Of a DNA stretch of 64,000 nt, positions 24,480 to 37,068 are shown one piece after another. The position numbers were made by a program, and so were the translations under genes. Below the pieces are notes generated by a model that did no database searches, was not told the origin of the DNA, and saw nothing but the letters and a program-made list of their open reading frames with translations. The stretch comes from Plantago ovata (taxonomy: Eukaryota > Streptophyta > Magnoliopsida > Lamiales > Plantaginaceae). Positions within the stretch are counted from its first letter, which is position 1, and each line of letters starts with the position of its first letter. The DNA lies in the NCBI GenBank assembly GCA_028274465.1, contig CM051457.1, forward strand, positions 34,274,160-34,338,159, given 5' to 3'.

Positions 24480-26982
24480 CAAGAAGTGATTCCTAGATAC
24501 GAGAAGTGGCACGAGAAACCAGGAGGCAAGGCCGAAGCCCAAAACCCAGGAGAAAACGCGCAAGATTCGCCATAAAGAGGCGATCAGGCCACGTGAAACC
24601 CATCAAGATCGCAAGATCCAGCCAAGGTCCTCGCGGAACCCATTGAGTGAAAGGATCGACTTGGGACATCCCACATTTCGCTGGAGATGCATGCCCATAG
24701 AAACATCAAGCTCGCTATGAGCCATTAATTACGAGTAAATGGGTACGATGACGATACGCTAGCTATGTCGTTTTCCTCCTCGCTGCAAGGACGTGCAATG
24801 TAATGGTATATGTCAATCGAATCGGGTTCTATAAGATATCTTACGCGAAATTCATCACCAAGTTCACGTCACACTTCAATAACTTCTTGCGAAATAAGAA
24901 ACCCTGCAACCACTTGGCTAACGTGCTGCAAGATGACCACTAGACTCTCCGATCATACGCGTATCGTTTCAATACAGTGTTGCTAGAAATTGAAGATCAT
25001 TCTTTCAACCTCTGATCAGTTGATTATACCTGTATAGAAATACGACAAACAGAGAAATGGTGGATGAGGTATGCTTATGAAGGTCACGTAATGATGAAGT
25101 GTTAGGGGAACTACTGGAAAGCCACATCGACACGGAAAAATTCAAGAAGAATGTCTCGTCGTGGGATCTTGAAGGGGAACGCAAGAAGAAGAATCGGGAA
25201 GCAAGGCACCACCGGGCAGACAATCGTGAAAAAGAGAAGAAGGACAACCGTACTAATAAACCACGACATTTGGTCTACTTGACCCAAAACTTGTCTAGGA
25301 AGGAGATTTTAAAGGAAGCAGGGGACGAGGCCTTTTTCATGTGGCCAACAAAAACAAGAACCTTCCAGACGGGAAAAGACCGCCGCTCCTACTCCTACTG
25401 CGCAGTATCACAAATAGGTTGAACATGACACTTATGTCAACCTCAAGAATGAAATTAAGAGGCTTACCAAGTTCGACAGCTATTTGAGAGCCACCACAGA
25501 TCAGGAGGATGAGAATATGACGGACTATAACACGAACGGAGCGAGCGAGGGAAAAAGACGCACAGAGTCAAGTGCTCGACCTCGAGAGGACTACGCGCAA
25601 GGGGATTACACTGGCTCTAGTAAGCGAAATGTGAACATGCTATCTAGATGTCCAGGAAGGCACAGACTCAGAGAACATTTGAGCCCGATAGAGGCATTCT
25701 GCCGTGCTCAAGGACCAACATGATATCGTTCAACAATTCTGAGATACCGCCTGAGATACTTGGATAGCCGCACCCCAATACAAAGAATAAACTGTTTATC
25801 ATAAGTGTAGATGTAGCGGCACATACCATTGGGAATGTGTTGGTTGATTATGGAATCTGTTGGTTGATTATGGAATCTATGTCAATGTGGTATCGTCCCA
25901 GATATTGCATCAAATGCGAGTGCGAATTGAATCACCTGACGAGAAAGATGACATGACGCCTATAGTCGGCTTTTGCGGGTTTCGATTTGTACCTCTGGGC
26001 GTGGTAAACATGTCCTTATCGATGGGTAGAGAACCTGGTAAAGTCACCCGCTCAATTCGCTTCCAATTAGTAGTATCATCACCGTTCGACCACTGTATGA
26101 TATTTCCGAGACCAGCCATACGCGAATTTCGCACAACATCCTCCACTGTCCACCTGAGAATGAAATTCCTGATAGCATAGGCAATCGGGCATGTGCTTGG
26201 CACCCAGAGGTTCCACACAACACCATAAGATGAACTCCCCACGTTCCTCTGCCTTACCATCACACCAGAGATAGACGCTAAAGGTCCATTTGAGTGAAAG
26301 AAGAGCACATTCGAAGCACCGCATCTGTGCCCCAATGGAACTGTCAGGGAGGTTACCATCGTGGATGGCGATGCTAGTAAGGAGACCAGGATCTAATTGA
26401 GATGGATGAGTCAACCAAGAGTCGGTTCATTACATTCTTACGGGCAACCTCTGATGTCTTTGCCTGGGGAACAGAAGACTTTGTGGGGATAAATCCCAAG
26501 GTTATGGTGCATCACTTGCACGTAGATCCAACCGCGAAACCAATCAGGCAGAAGTATCGCCCACGCAGAAAAGCACAAAGCTTGATAATCAAGGAGGAAG
26601 TGGACCGCCTACCCGTGTCAGGGATCAATTGTTTTGAATGGTTGTGTAACGTAGTCCTAGTACAGAAGGCACCAGGGAAATGGCGCATGTGCAACGACTT
26701 CACCAGTCTGTGCACTGTCAAGTTTCATGGATGCTTTCAAGGTTTCTACCAGATCAGAATGGCGCGAGAGGATATTGCGAAGACATCATTTATCACCGCG
26801 GGCGGAGTATATTGCTTAAGGGTCATGCTGCTTGGCCTACGCAACGCAGGGGCCACTTACCATAGATTGGTGAATCACATGTGTTGGCGATGATTTGTAA
26901 GACTATGGAGGTCTATGTGGATGACATGATAGTCAAGAGTGATAGTGTATATGTCCTAGAGCCAGTCTTTATTAAGGGCATG

Positions 26983-28174
26983 TGATGAACCGGAATTTGT
27001 CAGATTCTAATTAATCAAATAAATTTGTATTTAGCCAAAAGCAATTCACAACTACAATGAAAAACGTAGTGTAGCAGTAAAATAACCTCGAGTGTCGATC
27101 TCTAAGGACTATAACTAGCTTTATTTAATCTAACTTAAACTATAAAATCAATAAACGACTTAGCACAGGTTTTTCTTATCAGATAATGAAAGTTAGTGAT
27201 AGTATGATCATTCAAATCATAGCAGGTTAATAATCATGCATGAAGTACCCAATCGTTTTGCATAGAGATCTTTGATCAATGAATTGTCCAATTGTGTTCC
27301 GTTATTATTCAACACTACGAAGATAGAGGTTTTAGATAGATCAAAGAAATAAAGCAATAACTCAAAGTCTGATTCGCTTTACCGCCATCAGCATAATTAT
27401 TAACCCTTCGCTAAGAAATCACATACTATCACCAACGATAAGTTTAGCTACTCATAGATGTCATGCAACCAACAGAAATCATAGCAAGATTGAATGAAAA
27501 CATGTTGAAAGATAAATAAATATAAATAGAAAAACTATAAGATACAATGTTACCGAAGGTTGTCAATCTCCGAAGAATCGCGATCTCACAAGCTCCAAGT
27601 CGATAAGAAAAATTATCTCCTATGCTAAGAATCACCGGAACAGGCTCTGGAGAATTCCTACCTAAAACTAATGAGAAAGGTGAGAAAAAATGTATGACAA
27701 AGTATGAAAAAACGGAGAAACTGAGCAACTATATATAGAGGTTCGGCAGGTGTGGGGCGAGTCGCCCCACACACCTGGCGAATAGCCTGGTGTGGGGCGA
27801 ACCGCCCCACGTCCCGGGCGAATCACCCGGGACCTTCAGTCGGCAGGTGACGCGTTTTTGGATTTCTTTTCCTTTTCGGACTCGGTTTTTGCCTTCTAGT
27901 GACCTTTTAGCCTTCAGACTCGACCCCTAGACTTCAAATCCTATCCGGAATCTTCTAGATACTCCAAAAATGCCTTCGGAACACCAATTCCTCGTCCACT
28001 TCAATATAATTGCCCGAAAAACCTCGTTTTTCACCCAAAACTTGTAAAATACAAACTAAAGGGAAACGTGACACTATTCTAATAAAATGCACTAAAATAT
28101 AGCTAAATTAACATAGAGGATAGCTAAATTGGTGAAAAAAGATTCAAATGAAAGTGTAAAATACACGTTCATCA
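26983..28174 (-). repeat. Gypsy-B left LTR (3' LTR)
   Basis: The 1192-bp LTR begins TGATGAAC and ends GTTCATCA. A TATA-like box (TATATATA at about 27730-27737, read on the minus strand) lies just below a cluster of GC-rich palindromes (about 27750-27840) built on GGGGCGA and TCGCCCC. The rest is AT-rich. Confidence 0.85.
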
Positions 28175-31100
28175 AGCTCCCCAAACCGAACCTTTGTTTG
28201 TCCTCAAGCAACTAAGCTAGACTCTAATGCAAAAAACAATGCAACACAAAAAATGGAGTCTCATGCCAAATGAAATGAACTAATCTATTGAATCTATCAA
28301 AAAACATATGAACAAAAACCACACAAATCATAACATGGATATTGGTTGAAGAATGTCTCGATTGACTCATACACACTCACATAAGCACTTATGTCAAACA
28401 AGATAGTCTCTCGTAACATTCTCTACCTGGACCTAGTCAGTGACGACGTAATGAAGCATGCTAAAATACGAATAGTTGTCCCGTGCTTATGAAACTGAGG
28501 ACTTACTGCTGTTCACCAAGTTAAGACTTTTCCTCAAAGAGGTCGAACCAATACTGACTCTCATCAAACGAAGGAAGGTTCCCTAAAAAAAGGTAACACT
28601 CCCCTATTCTACCCATCTCTGAAGCAAAGCCTTAAGCTATTCACAACTTCCTGAATGGCAGGACGAGGATGGTCTAGAACAGATGACACTCAAACAAACA
28701 AAAGACAAAAAATTACAACACGATTACGAACATTACAAAAATTGAAAAATGAGACAAACACTTTGCTAAACTGCTTTTTGGCTCTTTTTTTTTTTTGGAC
28801 CCTTCTTTGCTTTTTTTGGGGTCTTTTCTTTTTTTTCCTTTTTTTTTCTTTTCCAGATTTTTTTCTTCTTTTTTGCGATTTTTTTTTTTTTAGCCAGCAG
28901 TAGCACAACGAAAAAGAAACAAAAATGACACACAAACGACCTCCCCAAACCTATTCGAAAGAATAGGTTGTAGTGCAAAATTTACGAAAAAGAAAAATAA
29001 ATTCACAACATACACTCAAAATCGAAAAAGACAAGTCTAATGATAGCGTAACCCCCTCCTCAAACCTATTCGAAAGAATAGGTTGCAAACATTGGATCAC
29101 ACGATCTCACACTACCTCCTTCCTAGGCATTTAGCAATCTCAAAGCAAGGTGAAGACTTTTTGCCTCTTAGGTACATAATTACTCGGGAAAACAACCATA
29201 AGGCCCTAACATGCATCATCCTATTATAAAGGCCTTCGTGAACCGCAGTAGAGAAAACACCACTAAGTGATGTCGAGACTACCAAGCTTAACTAAGTGCA
29301 ATACATAAATGTGACAAGCCAAGCGAGAAAAACCTCAAACAAATTCATAGATGAAGCATATGATTAATTTCATAAGTAGTTAATCTACCCAATAAAAGAG
29401 TTCAAAAAATTTGGCAATAAACTCCACCTAAAACATGCAAGACTATCTTAGGATGAATGTAGTGTATGCAACTAAATACTAAGAAAACGGTAAACGTGCA
29501 GATGCAAATGCAAACGGATAATCATGCAGGGTACTGTACTCATCCTATCAATGCCAAGCTCCAAACTAACAACACTAGTTCACTTGAATCCCATCTCCTC
29601 TCATGAATTTAAAGCTAGTCCCTAGCAGTAAGAAAATGAGGAAATAAGATGTGATACTAGATGTTACCGCGTGGTTTGGCCTCGGTCGGCTGAGTACGCT
29701 AGATGTAAGGTATTGAGATTGCTCGAGGGCCCTTAATGGTGATCATCGGAGCTCGTGGTGGTGGTGGTAGTTCCACTAATAGACCGGATAGGACCAACTC
29801 CTCCATCAGTGTTCATGGCATCCTCATTGTCCCTATTGTCTTCATTGTCACTACCGTCACCACCATCATCACTAGTAGAGTTGTATTGTCGAAGAGAATC
29901 CTCAAGATTAGCCACTGCAGTTACGGAATCTTCCATCTGGTATCTCTCTAATAGCTTGTGAACTGTTGAAGGGGAAAGAGCTGTGCTCTTAGAGTTTCCC
30001 TCTCCAACGTTTTACACCCCGTGGAAGTTACAGTAAGCTGCTCGGATATTCAGAGGTCTTCTTCCATTTTTTTCAATGTCGACCACATTCTCTACGGTTG
30101 ATGCTCCCGATGTCTATATGGCGCTCCCTTTAGAGGCAGTCGAGGGGCACCCCAAAGAAGGGTTGGGTGTCCATGTCATTATGTTTTGGAATCAAGTTAG
30201 CGATTCAGAACTTCATCACCACTGTCGACTCAAGACTGAATCCGTTGTGGTGAGGTTGCCCCGGTACCTTCCTATTCACTCGAACCTTGCAGTCCTTGTG
30301 ACAGATTGCTGTCGTAATATTGGTTTCAATCCCTTCGGTGGTGCATGAATAGACATAAGAGTGCTCACTCCTGGTGGATTCTCGTCCCTCCTTTTGGATA
30401 AACCGCGACGTTGTTGCAAGAGCTCGTGGCTCGAACGCACCTCTAACGAGATCACTCTCCTTGACATGGTTGTAATCAATCCGCCTCCAATACTTCATCG
30501 TAGCCAAACGGGAGTGCTCCTCTCCCTTTGTGGCATGGTTCCTACAAACAGCAATTAGTACCTCGTATGACACAAAACAGACTTATGCATATGCAAATGT
30601 AAGAGTGAAATTCACGAGTGATAATCGACAATCGAACTCCTCAAAATCCTCCATGTCTAATCTAGCTACCAATCATGCAACACACCAAAATAACTTCGAC
30701 ATGTACATATCACATTATGCTCGTGCTAGACAACCAATAGCCTTAAATCATAAGGCTCAATTCATACCATAGTAGCGAAAATTCTAGCATCGTAAATCCT
30801 CAAACTCATCAATTATTCATTCTACCATCATGTTCATCATTATCACATCAGTAAACACAATCATATGTACGGAATGGAAGAAAAAGATACATTGCATAAC
30901 AAGATATAGACATCTAGTAGCAAAATTCTCAAACCAACAAACCAAGCATAATTGAACATGCAATTGATAGTGAATAAAGTTTCTAAGCACACAAACAACC
31001 TACCCATACATCATATAAGCCTAATTGAAGCACAAATCAGAAAACCCCCAATTTTGAAAATTAGGGTTCATATGAAGATACCTCAGATCTGGAAAACGAA

Positions 31101-31640
31101 TGCACTAGTGTGAAAGTTGTTCGGTTGAAAAGAAAGAGCACGTAATGGGCTTCGATTGAAGCTAAAGAACACAAAATTTGATGGAAGATTGAAGATTTTA
31201 TGAAAGATTGAAGAATTTTCGATTTTTTCGGATTTTCGGGAGTAAGAAGTGAAGAAGATGAAGAAAATGAGGAAAAAAAGGGGGGTTTCCCCGTTTTTAA
31301 TCTGCAGGTGTCGTGGGGCGAATCGCCCCCCACGTCTAGAGAGCGCCCCCCACGTCTAGAGAGCGCGGAGCTCTATGGACATGTGAGGCGATTCGCCCCC
31401 CCACCTCCTGAGGTGGGGAGATAAAACTTTTCGAAAAAACTCAGTTTTTGATCCCCGAAAATCATTTTACTCATAAAACCATTCGAAAAAGTTCACTCAA
31501 ACATAGACATAAGCACAAACGACACATAGACCAACAAATTCACATAAGAAAAGCAAATTGTTCAATGTATGAATGCATGCAATAAAGCGGTAAAAAAGTG
31601 ATAAAAACTCCGGGTTGCCTCCCGGATAGCGCCATTGTTT
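28175..31640 (-). other. Gypsy-B 3' non-coding region
   Basis: The purine-rich tract lies next to 28175. The rest is low-complexity and AT-rich, including a long T-rich block at 28785-28900. A GC palindrome cluster like that of the LTRs lies at about 31310-31420. Reading on the minus strand beyond it comes a sequence resembling a plant 5' leader and then weak open frames (30205-30573 and 29733-29936) with no confident family. They may be relics of the extra 3' reading frame some Athila-like elements carry. Confidence 0.45.
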
Positions 31641-31669
31641 ATAGTCTTTGACTCGACTCCTTCTTGCGC

Positions 31670-33168
31670 CTAGCTCTTCTTCTTGAGGGTACTAGACTTC
31701 CCCTTCATGGATCTTCTCCTCATGCCACAAACATGTGAATAAGAATGAACATAGACAACAAGACCACAGTAGTTAATGGTGTGAGAAGCATTGAAGTGAT
31801 CAGGTTGATCAAATGTGGCTCGCAACACATGTCGCTTTCCATCCACCTCAATGGTGCAAGTCCTTCGGTAGATGTCTATCACGGAGCGTAGTTTAGTCAA
31901 GAACTTTCGCCCCAAGAGAACAACATCCCCCATCCCAGGTGTAGACGCCGGCATAACTACAAAATTGGTGTACATAGATGCTTCACCAATCTTAACAAAT
32001 ACGTTCTTCACAACGCCTTCGGGTCTCACAAAGGATCCATCCGCCAATTGCACAATAGCCTTATGCTCAGATAGTTTTCCAATGCTACTCTTCTTAAACA
32101 CATTCATAGGGAGCACATTAGAGCAAGAACCCGTATCTAGAGTAGCACGAACATCTTCAAGTTCACCAATCATGACCTTAACATTGAAACTTTGAAGGAT
32201 TGGCTCGGGATCCTCTTGCACCTCTTCACTCTCATCAGAACCAAGGTCCTTCTCTTCTTCCTTGGCTAGTGGGGGTTCCTCATCCTTGCAACACTCACAC
32301 TTAGCAACCTTCCTGATGGTGATTTCAACAGGTAGATCACCCACCAAGGTAATGGACATCGACTTCTCAATGTTGCTGGGCAGCTTCCCTCGCTCCCTAC
32401 TTGCTCCTCGGTCAATCAGCTCTTGCATCTTTTAATGGGCAAGCCTAGTGCTCTCTTCCTATCGATCAAGCCTCACCCTAGTCTTCTCAGAATCTTCTTC
32501 ATAACGTTTAAGAAAACTTTGGGTGTGATCAACCATCTTTTGCAAGTTCTCCATCAGTAGAGTTGTCTTCGACTTCGGTTGCTCTTTCGAAGCGGGATTT
32601 TCGCAGTGATCATTACCATAGTTAAGCCTACTACGGTCTTGGTTAGGGCCATAAGTTTGGCTAGCCGGTGCATATCCTTGATTGTTCCAGAATCCTCCTC
32701 TCCAAAATCCACCTCGAGGATTCCTACCATCTTGTCCGTAGCTAGCTTCTTGAGTACCAAATTCCGTAGCAAAGACTTCCTCTTCGCCTCCTTGAACCCA
32801 ATTGCCATCATCATATGCAAGCTCCGATCTACACATATGAGCTCCATGCCCATAGTTCTTGCATATTCGGCAAACTTCGTTTGACATAGCTGTTCCTGCG
32901 GAGTTCTTGAGGACTTGTTTCAACTCGTTGGTACGTAAAGCACTCGAATTGATCCCCATTCCCCCCATACATAGGGGCCTCTTGAGTAGGTGGAGCTTCA
33001 GGTCCACGTCTACTAACCATTGCTCTTGGATCCTTGAATTGTGAACCCTTAGCAAGCCTTTCGAAAACCGCCCAGACGGCTTCCGCGGTTTCCTCCCAAA
33101 TATTGCCACGACATTGGAAATCCACCACTTGTTGGTTCTCGAAGGTTAGTCCATTGTAGAAGTGTTGG
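31670..33168 (-). mobile_element. Gypsy-B gag and protease remnants
   Basis: The minus-strand frame 32459-33109 contains a gag-like segment with a zinc-knuckle start (CRICKNYGHGAHMC) and a Gln/Gly/Asn-rich tail. The frame 31670-32428 contains a retropepsin-like region (LDTGSCSNVLPMNVFKKSS, then MGDVVLLGRKFLTKL). Gag breaks off at 33168, where the duplicated flank begins. As a fossil it is described only to this level. Confidence 0.75.
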
Positions 33169-34779
33169 TAATCAAGGAGGAAGTGGACCGCCTACCCTTG
33201 TCAGGGCATGTACACCCGGTCAATTGTTTTGAATGGTTGTGTAACGTAGTCCTAGTACAGAAGGCACCAGGGAAATGGCGCATGTGCAACGACTTCACCA
33301 GTCTGTGCACTGTCAAGTTTCTTGGATGCTTTCAAGGTTTCTACCAGATCAGAATGGCGCGAGAGGATATTGCGAAGACATCCTTTATCACCGCAGGCGG
33401 AGTATATTTCTTAAGGGTCATGCTGCTTGGCCTACGCAACGCAGGGGCCACTTACCATAGATTGGTGAATCACATGTGTTGGTGAAGATCTGTAAGACTA
33501 TGGAGGTCTATGGGGATGACATGATAGTCACGAGTGATAGTGTATATGTCCTAGAGACAGTCTTTATTAAGGGCATGTGATAACCTGAATTTGTCAGATT
33601 CTAATTAATCAAATGAATTTGTATTTAGCCAAAGGAAATTCACAACTACAACGAAAACCGTAGTGTAGCAGTAAAATAACCTCGAGTGTCGATCTCTAAG
33701 GACTATAACTAGCTTTATCTAATCTAACTTAAACTATAAAATCAATAAACGACTTAGCACAGGTTTTTCTTATCAGATAATGGAAGTTAGTGATAGTATG
33801 ATCATACAAAGCATAGCAGGTTAATAATCATGCATGAAGTACCAGATCATTTTGCATAGAGATCTTTGATCAATGAATTGTCCAATTGTGTTCCGTTATT
33901 ATTCAACACTACGAAGATAGAGGTTTTAGATAGATCAAAGAAATAAAGCAATAACTCAAAGTCTGATTCGCTTTACCGCCATCAACATAATTATTAACCC
34001 TTCGCTAAGAAATCACATACTATCACCAACGATAAGTTTAGCTACTCATAGATGTCATGCAATCAACAGAAATCATAGCAAGATTGAATGAAAACATGTT
34101 GAAAGATAAATAAATATAAATAGAAAAACTGCAAGATACAATGTTACCGAAGGTTGTCAATCTCCGAAGAATCGCGATCTCACAAGCTCCAAATCGATAA
34201 GAAAACGTATCTCCTATGCTAAGAATCCCCAGAACAGGCTCTCGAGAATTCCTACCTAAAACTAATGAGAAAGGTGAGAAAAAAGGTCTGAGAAAGTATG
34301 AAAAAATGGAGAAACTGAGCAACTATATATAGAGGTTCGGCAGGTGTGGGGCGAGTCGCCCCACACATCGGGCGAATCGCCTGGTGTGGGGCGAACCGCC
34401 CCACGTCCCGGGCGAATCGCCCGGGACCTCCAGTCGGCAGGTGATGCATTTTCGACGCGTTTTTGGATTTCTTTTTCTTTTCGGACTCGGTTTTTGCCTT
34501 CTAGTGATATTTTAGCCTTCAGACTCGACCCCTAGACTTCAAATCCTATCCGAAATCTTCTAGATACTCCAAAAATGCCTTCGGAACACCAATTCCTCGT
34601 CCACTTCAATATAATTGCCCGGAAAATCTCGTTTTTCACCCAAAACCTGTAAAATACAAACTAAAGGGAAACGTGACACTATTCTAATAAAATGCACTAA
34701 AATATAGCTAAATTAACATAGAGGATAGATAAATTGGTGAAAAAAGACTCGAATGAAAGTGTAAAATACACGTTCATCA
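33169..34779. repeat. Duplicate of Gypsy-B left flank plus LTR
   Basis: This stretch repeats 26586-28174: the Gypsy-A reverse-transcriptase piece, the first bases of LTRx, the GCATG site and the LTR, in the same order and orientation. Because the flank is copied with the LTR, it cannot be a second independent insertion. It replaces the 5' interior of Gypsy-B. Confidence 0.85.
33578..34779 (-). repeat. Gypsy-B right LTR (5' LTR position)
   Basis: The 1202-bp copy begins TGATAACC and ends GTTCATCA, followed by the duplicated target site GCATG at 34780-34784. It carries the same palindrome cluster (about 34345-34440) and a TATA-like box at about 34324-34331 read on the minus strand. Confidence 0.85.
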
Positions 34780-36890
34780 GCATGCAGCCCTTATAAAGGG
34801 CATATATGTACTATTACACATGTCAACGTAATATAATATATGTTTGTTGTTTGACTATTGTGTATCGCTTTCATATTTATATTACACCAGGCATGCAGCA
34901 TGTCATATCTCTATTCATGTCTGTATTGATATTAAACATGTCCCCTCGGATAGATGACCGATCACACAGATAATGGGAGCTATGTGAGTTATCATCTATC
35001 CCAAACTCTACCTAGTCGAGGTTCATCTCGGATGTAGGGGTCTGAATGAACCAGCTGAGACTAGTATGCGTGGAGGTTATACTTGTTGGAGCAAGTGTGA
35101 GCCGATCCCACGGCCACAGAACGGATTGTTGGACAATCAAGAAACGTTCCCATAACTGCGCATAGTTGTTCGAAGGATGATTACCAAACAATGGAAGTAC
35201 CCACCGGACACTCCCATCGATGTATACTCTACACCGAAGTATCTATGGGAACCGGTAAGTTGCCGAAGTGATGCCAGTCGTCCTTTAGACTTACAGGACT
35301 TTATCATCACATTTGTTGTCCCATATCCTTGGTGGACCCGTCGATGTCAGCTGTGAATAAGCAGTTAACCCAAGACACGATCCAGGATTATGGCTACATA
35401 CAAATGGGGATGATAAGTGTTTCTGTGAAGGATTCATCTCTCATGTGTAGCACAGGAGAGCACTGCTCATAGTCGTTCATAGTTGTGATTGGTAAAACCG
35501 CTGGCCAGCGTATCAATATTATTATGATAGTCAAAATAGATATTGAATTCACCATGCAACTCACTGAAGACGCCCGTGGATGTATTGTTGGGATAGGCAC
35601 TTCATTGATCCTAGATGCATTCGAGTCAGTCAGATGAAGGGACGTTACCATCGCCGCATTGAGCGCGACAGACTTCACAAGGAAAGGGTTTGCTTTGAGA
35701 AACCTCTCAACCGTCCTCATGTATTAATATTGCAAATGGAACCGTCTAGGAATTCCATTTTGCCTAGTCTAGGACTTGCTTAATACAATGAGGCCCTATG
35801 GGTCACACTATGTGGTGATTCAGCTTATCCGAATATCCTTGAAGATGGAATCGCAATTGATTTGGAATTAATTGTGATTGATGGATTATAATTGATTTGG
35901 AATTAATTATAATATTTTGTGGCTCAATTAATGATTTGGAATTATTAATTGAATTGGCTAATTAATTGTATTTTATGTAAATACAATTAAAGATTATATT
36001 TCAGAAATATAATAGAGGTTTGATTTGAAAGGATATGTTAATTTGGAATTAATATATGCACATGGGCAAAATCTACTTGGATTTTGAATTGCCTTAGAAC
36101 TATAAGTGGGTCCCAAATCGGGACCCACCTAACCTCCCTTGGGGGGGCGCGCGCGCAGCTGAGATAGGGGAAGGAGTTCGACTTCTTCCTCTATTAGAAG
36201 TCCAAGGGATAAGTTAGATTTTCCTGATTGAGTTCTAACTTGATTGGGAATGAATCTAGACTTGAATTGGTTTACTAGTGCGATAAGAATTAGATTCTTA
36301 TTCCTTTATGAAGTCTAATTGATTATTCATTAGACTTCTATTGACTACTATATATAGTAGACTATTAGAGAGCTTTTATCATGGTTGATTCAACAGATAG
36401 ACTTTCATAGAGTTATTCTACCAGTTTTCTTAGAGAAAATAAAAGCTCTCCCCTACCTCCATACTAGCCACGCGCGCCAACTCCCTCACCGGAGGAAAAC
36501 CGCCGCCCCATCTTCTTGGACACACAAAGAATATCCTAGCATTCTTTCCGATAAGATGTTCATCCGTGGATACCAAGGTTGAGGTTCAAGGAGCTGGAAA
36601 CTGACTTTTATTGTCTTGCAGATAATCAAAGTATTGCAGATATCTTCGACTTCGACGAAGGAGAAGATTCACCGGATTATTACGAATACTTGGAAGTTGT
36701 GCTTGTTTAGGAGTATTGTAAGTCTTCTAATTGACGTGTTTAATATATATGGTATATACATGATCAATTAACCTGCATGTTAAGAAAATTTTTGAAATTC
36801 CGCTGCGTACCCTAGGGGTAACTCTGACCGTATTTTCTTACAAAGAGTACACGCGAAGTGGACTACGTTGCGCAGTTGTCGAATTACTTT

Positions 36891-37068
36891 CACTACAAGA
36901 AAAAAGCCTTTTAGCGACGGAATACTAGGTACGGATAGCATCCGTCGCTAAATACCGTCGCTATTTAGTGACGGATCGCTACTGTTAGCGACGGATGAAG
37001 CGCAGTTCGTGCCACGAAACATCCAGTTCGCGTTCTACTAAGCGACAGATGAGATTTATCCGTCACTA
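36891..37068 (+). mobile_element. CACTA (EnSpm) transposon left end
   Basis: It starts CACTACAAGAAAAAAG at 36891, the standard CACTA terminus, followed by subterminal repeats in both orientations (TAGCGACGGA and CCGTCGCTA, at least six copies, some degenerate). The sequence stops being CACTA-like near 37068, where copia sequence begins. No matching right end (ending in CTTGTAGTG) was found between 42000 and 43960, so only one end is present. It sits inside the Gypsy-A reverse-transcriptase region. Confidence 0.85.

Larger units (their letters stand above)
26983..34779 (-). mobile_element. Gypsy-B: non-autonomous-looking Ty3/gypsy element inside LTRx copy 1
   Basis: Two LTRs (26983-28174 and 33578-34779) enclose the element, flanked by GCATG (26978-26982 and 34780-34784). 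Transcription direction is minus: a purine-rich tract (complement of AGCTCCCCAAACC next to 28175) precedes the left LTR, and gag then protease read right to left. No reverse transcriptase or integrase of this element is present. About 3.5 kb between protease and the left LTR is mostly non-coding. The two LTRs differ by roughly 3-4 percent by hand count, suggesting insertion on the order of one to two million years ago if typical plant rates apply. The element is a fossil with a few breaks and a rearranged 5' side (see the duplicated segment). Confidence 0.8.
26940..36842 (-). mobile_element. Solo copia-type LTR (LTRx copy 1), itself interrupted by Gypsy-B
   Basis: It begins TGATAGTGTATATGTCC at 26940, is interrupted at 26983-34779 by Gypsy-B, and continues to 36842 (ending CTTACA). 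The target duplication AAGAG lies at 26935-26939 and 36843-36847. Without the insertion and its duplicated site it is about 2.1 kb. The same sequence occurs in reverse at 59815-61904. It shares short modules with the LTRs of Copia-1, for example CTAGGACATATA and GTGACCCATAGGGCCT, so it is probably a copia LTR. No internal coding region accompanies it. Confidence 0.82.
24480..36890 (+). mobile_element. Gypsy-A: old, heavily broken Ty3/gypsy retrotransposon, interrupted by later insertions
   Basis: Plus-strand remnants of a gypsy polyprotein occur in order: gag-like sequence (about 24530-25700), an aspartic-protease region (about 25800-26040) and reverse transcriptase (26402-26939, with CNDFTSLC and the YVDDM core near 26913). 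The reverse-transcriptase sequence continues at 36848-36890 on the far side of a solo LTR insertion (26940-36842), where the target duplication AAGAG is seen on both sides. No LTR of this element was recognised. It is a fossil with more than ten breaks. The left boundary is approximate. Confidence 0.75.

Noticed and set aside
25910-26414. Antisense frames across the Gypsy-A fossil (149 and 111 codons)
   Set aside because: They overlap the plus-strand protease and reverse-transcriptase remnants and match nothing known.
28655-28978. Lys-rich and Phe-rich frames on opposite strands
   Set aside because: Both arise from a long T-rich low-complexity block in the Gypsy-B 3' region.
33578-34779. Independent second insertion of the Gypsy-B LTR
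   Set aside because: The flanking Gypsy-A and LTRx sequence is duplicated along with it, so it arose by copying or recombination of the whole segment.
35394-35783. Frames such as the one beginning MYCWDRHFIDPR, found in both LTRx copies
   Set aside because: They occur in a long LTR, have no domain, and the equivalents in the two copies are kept only by sequence similarity.
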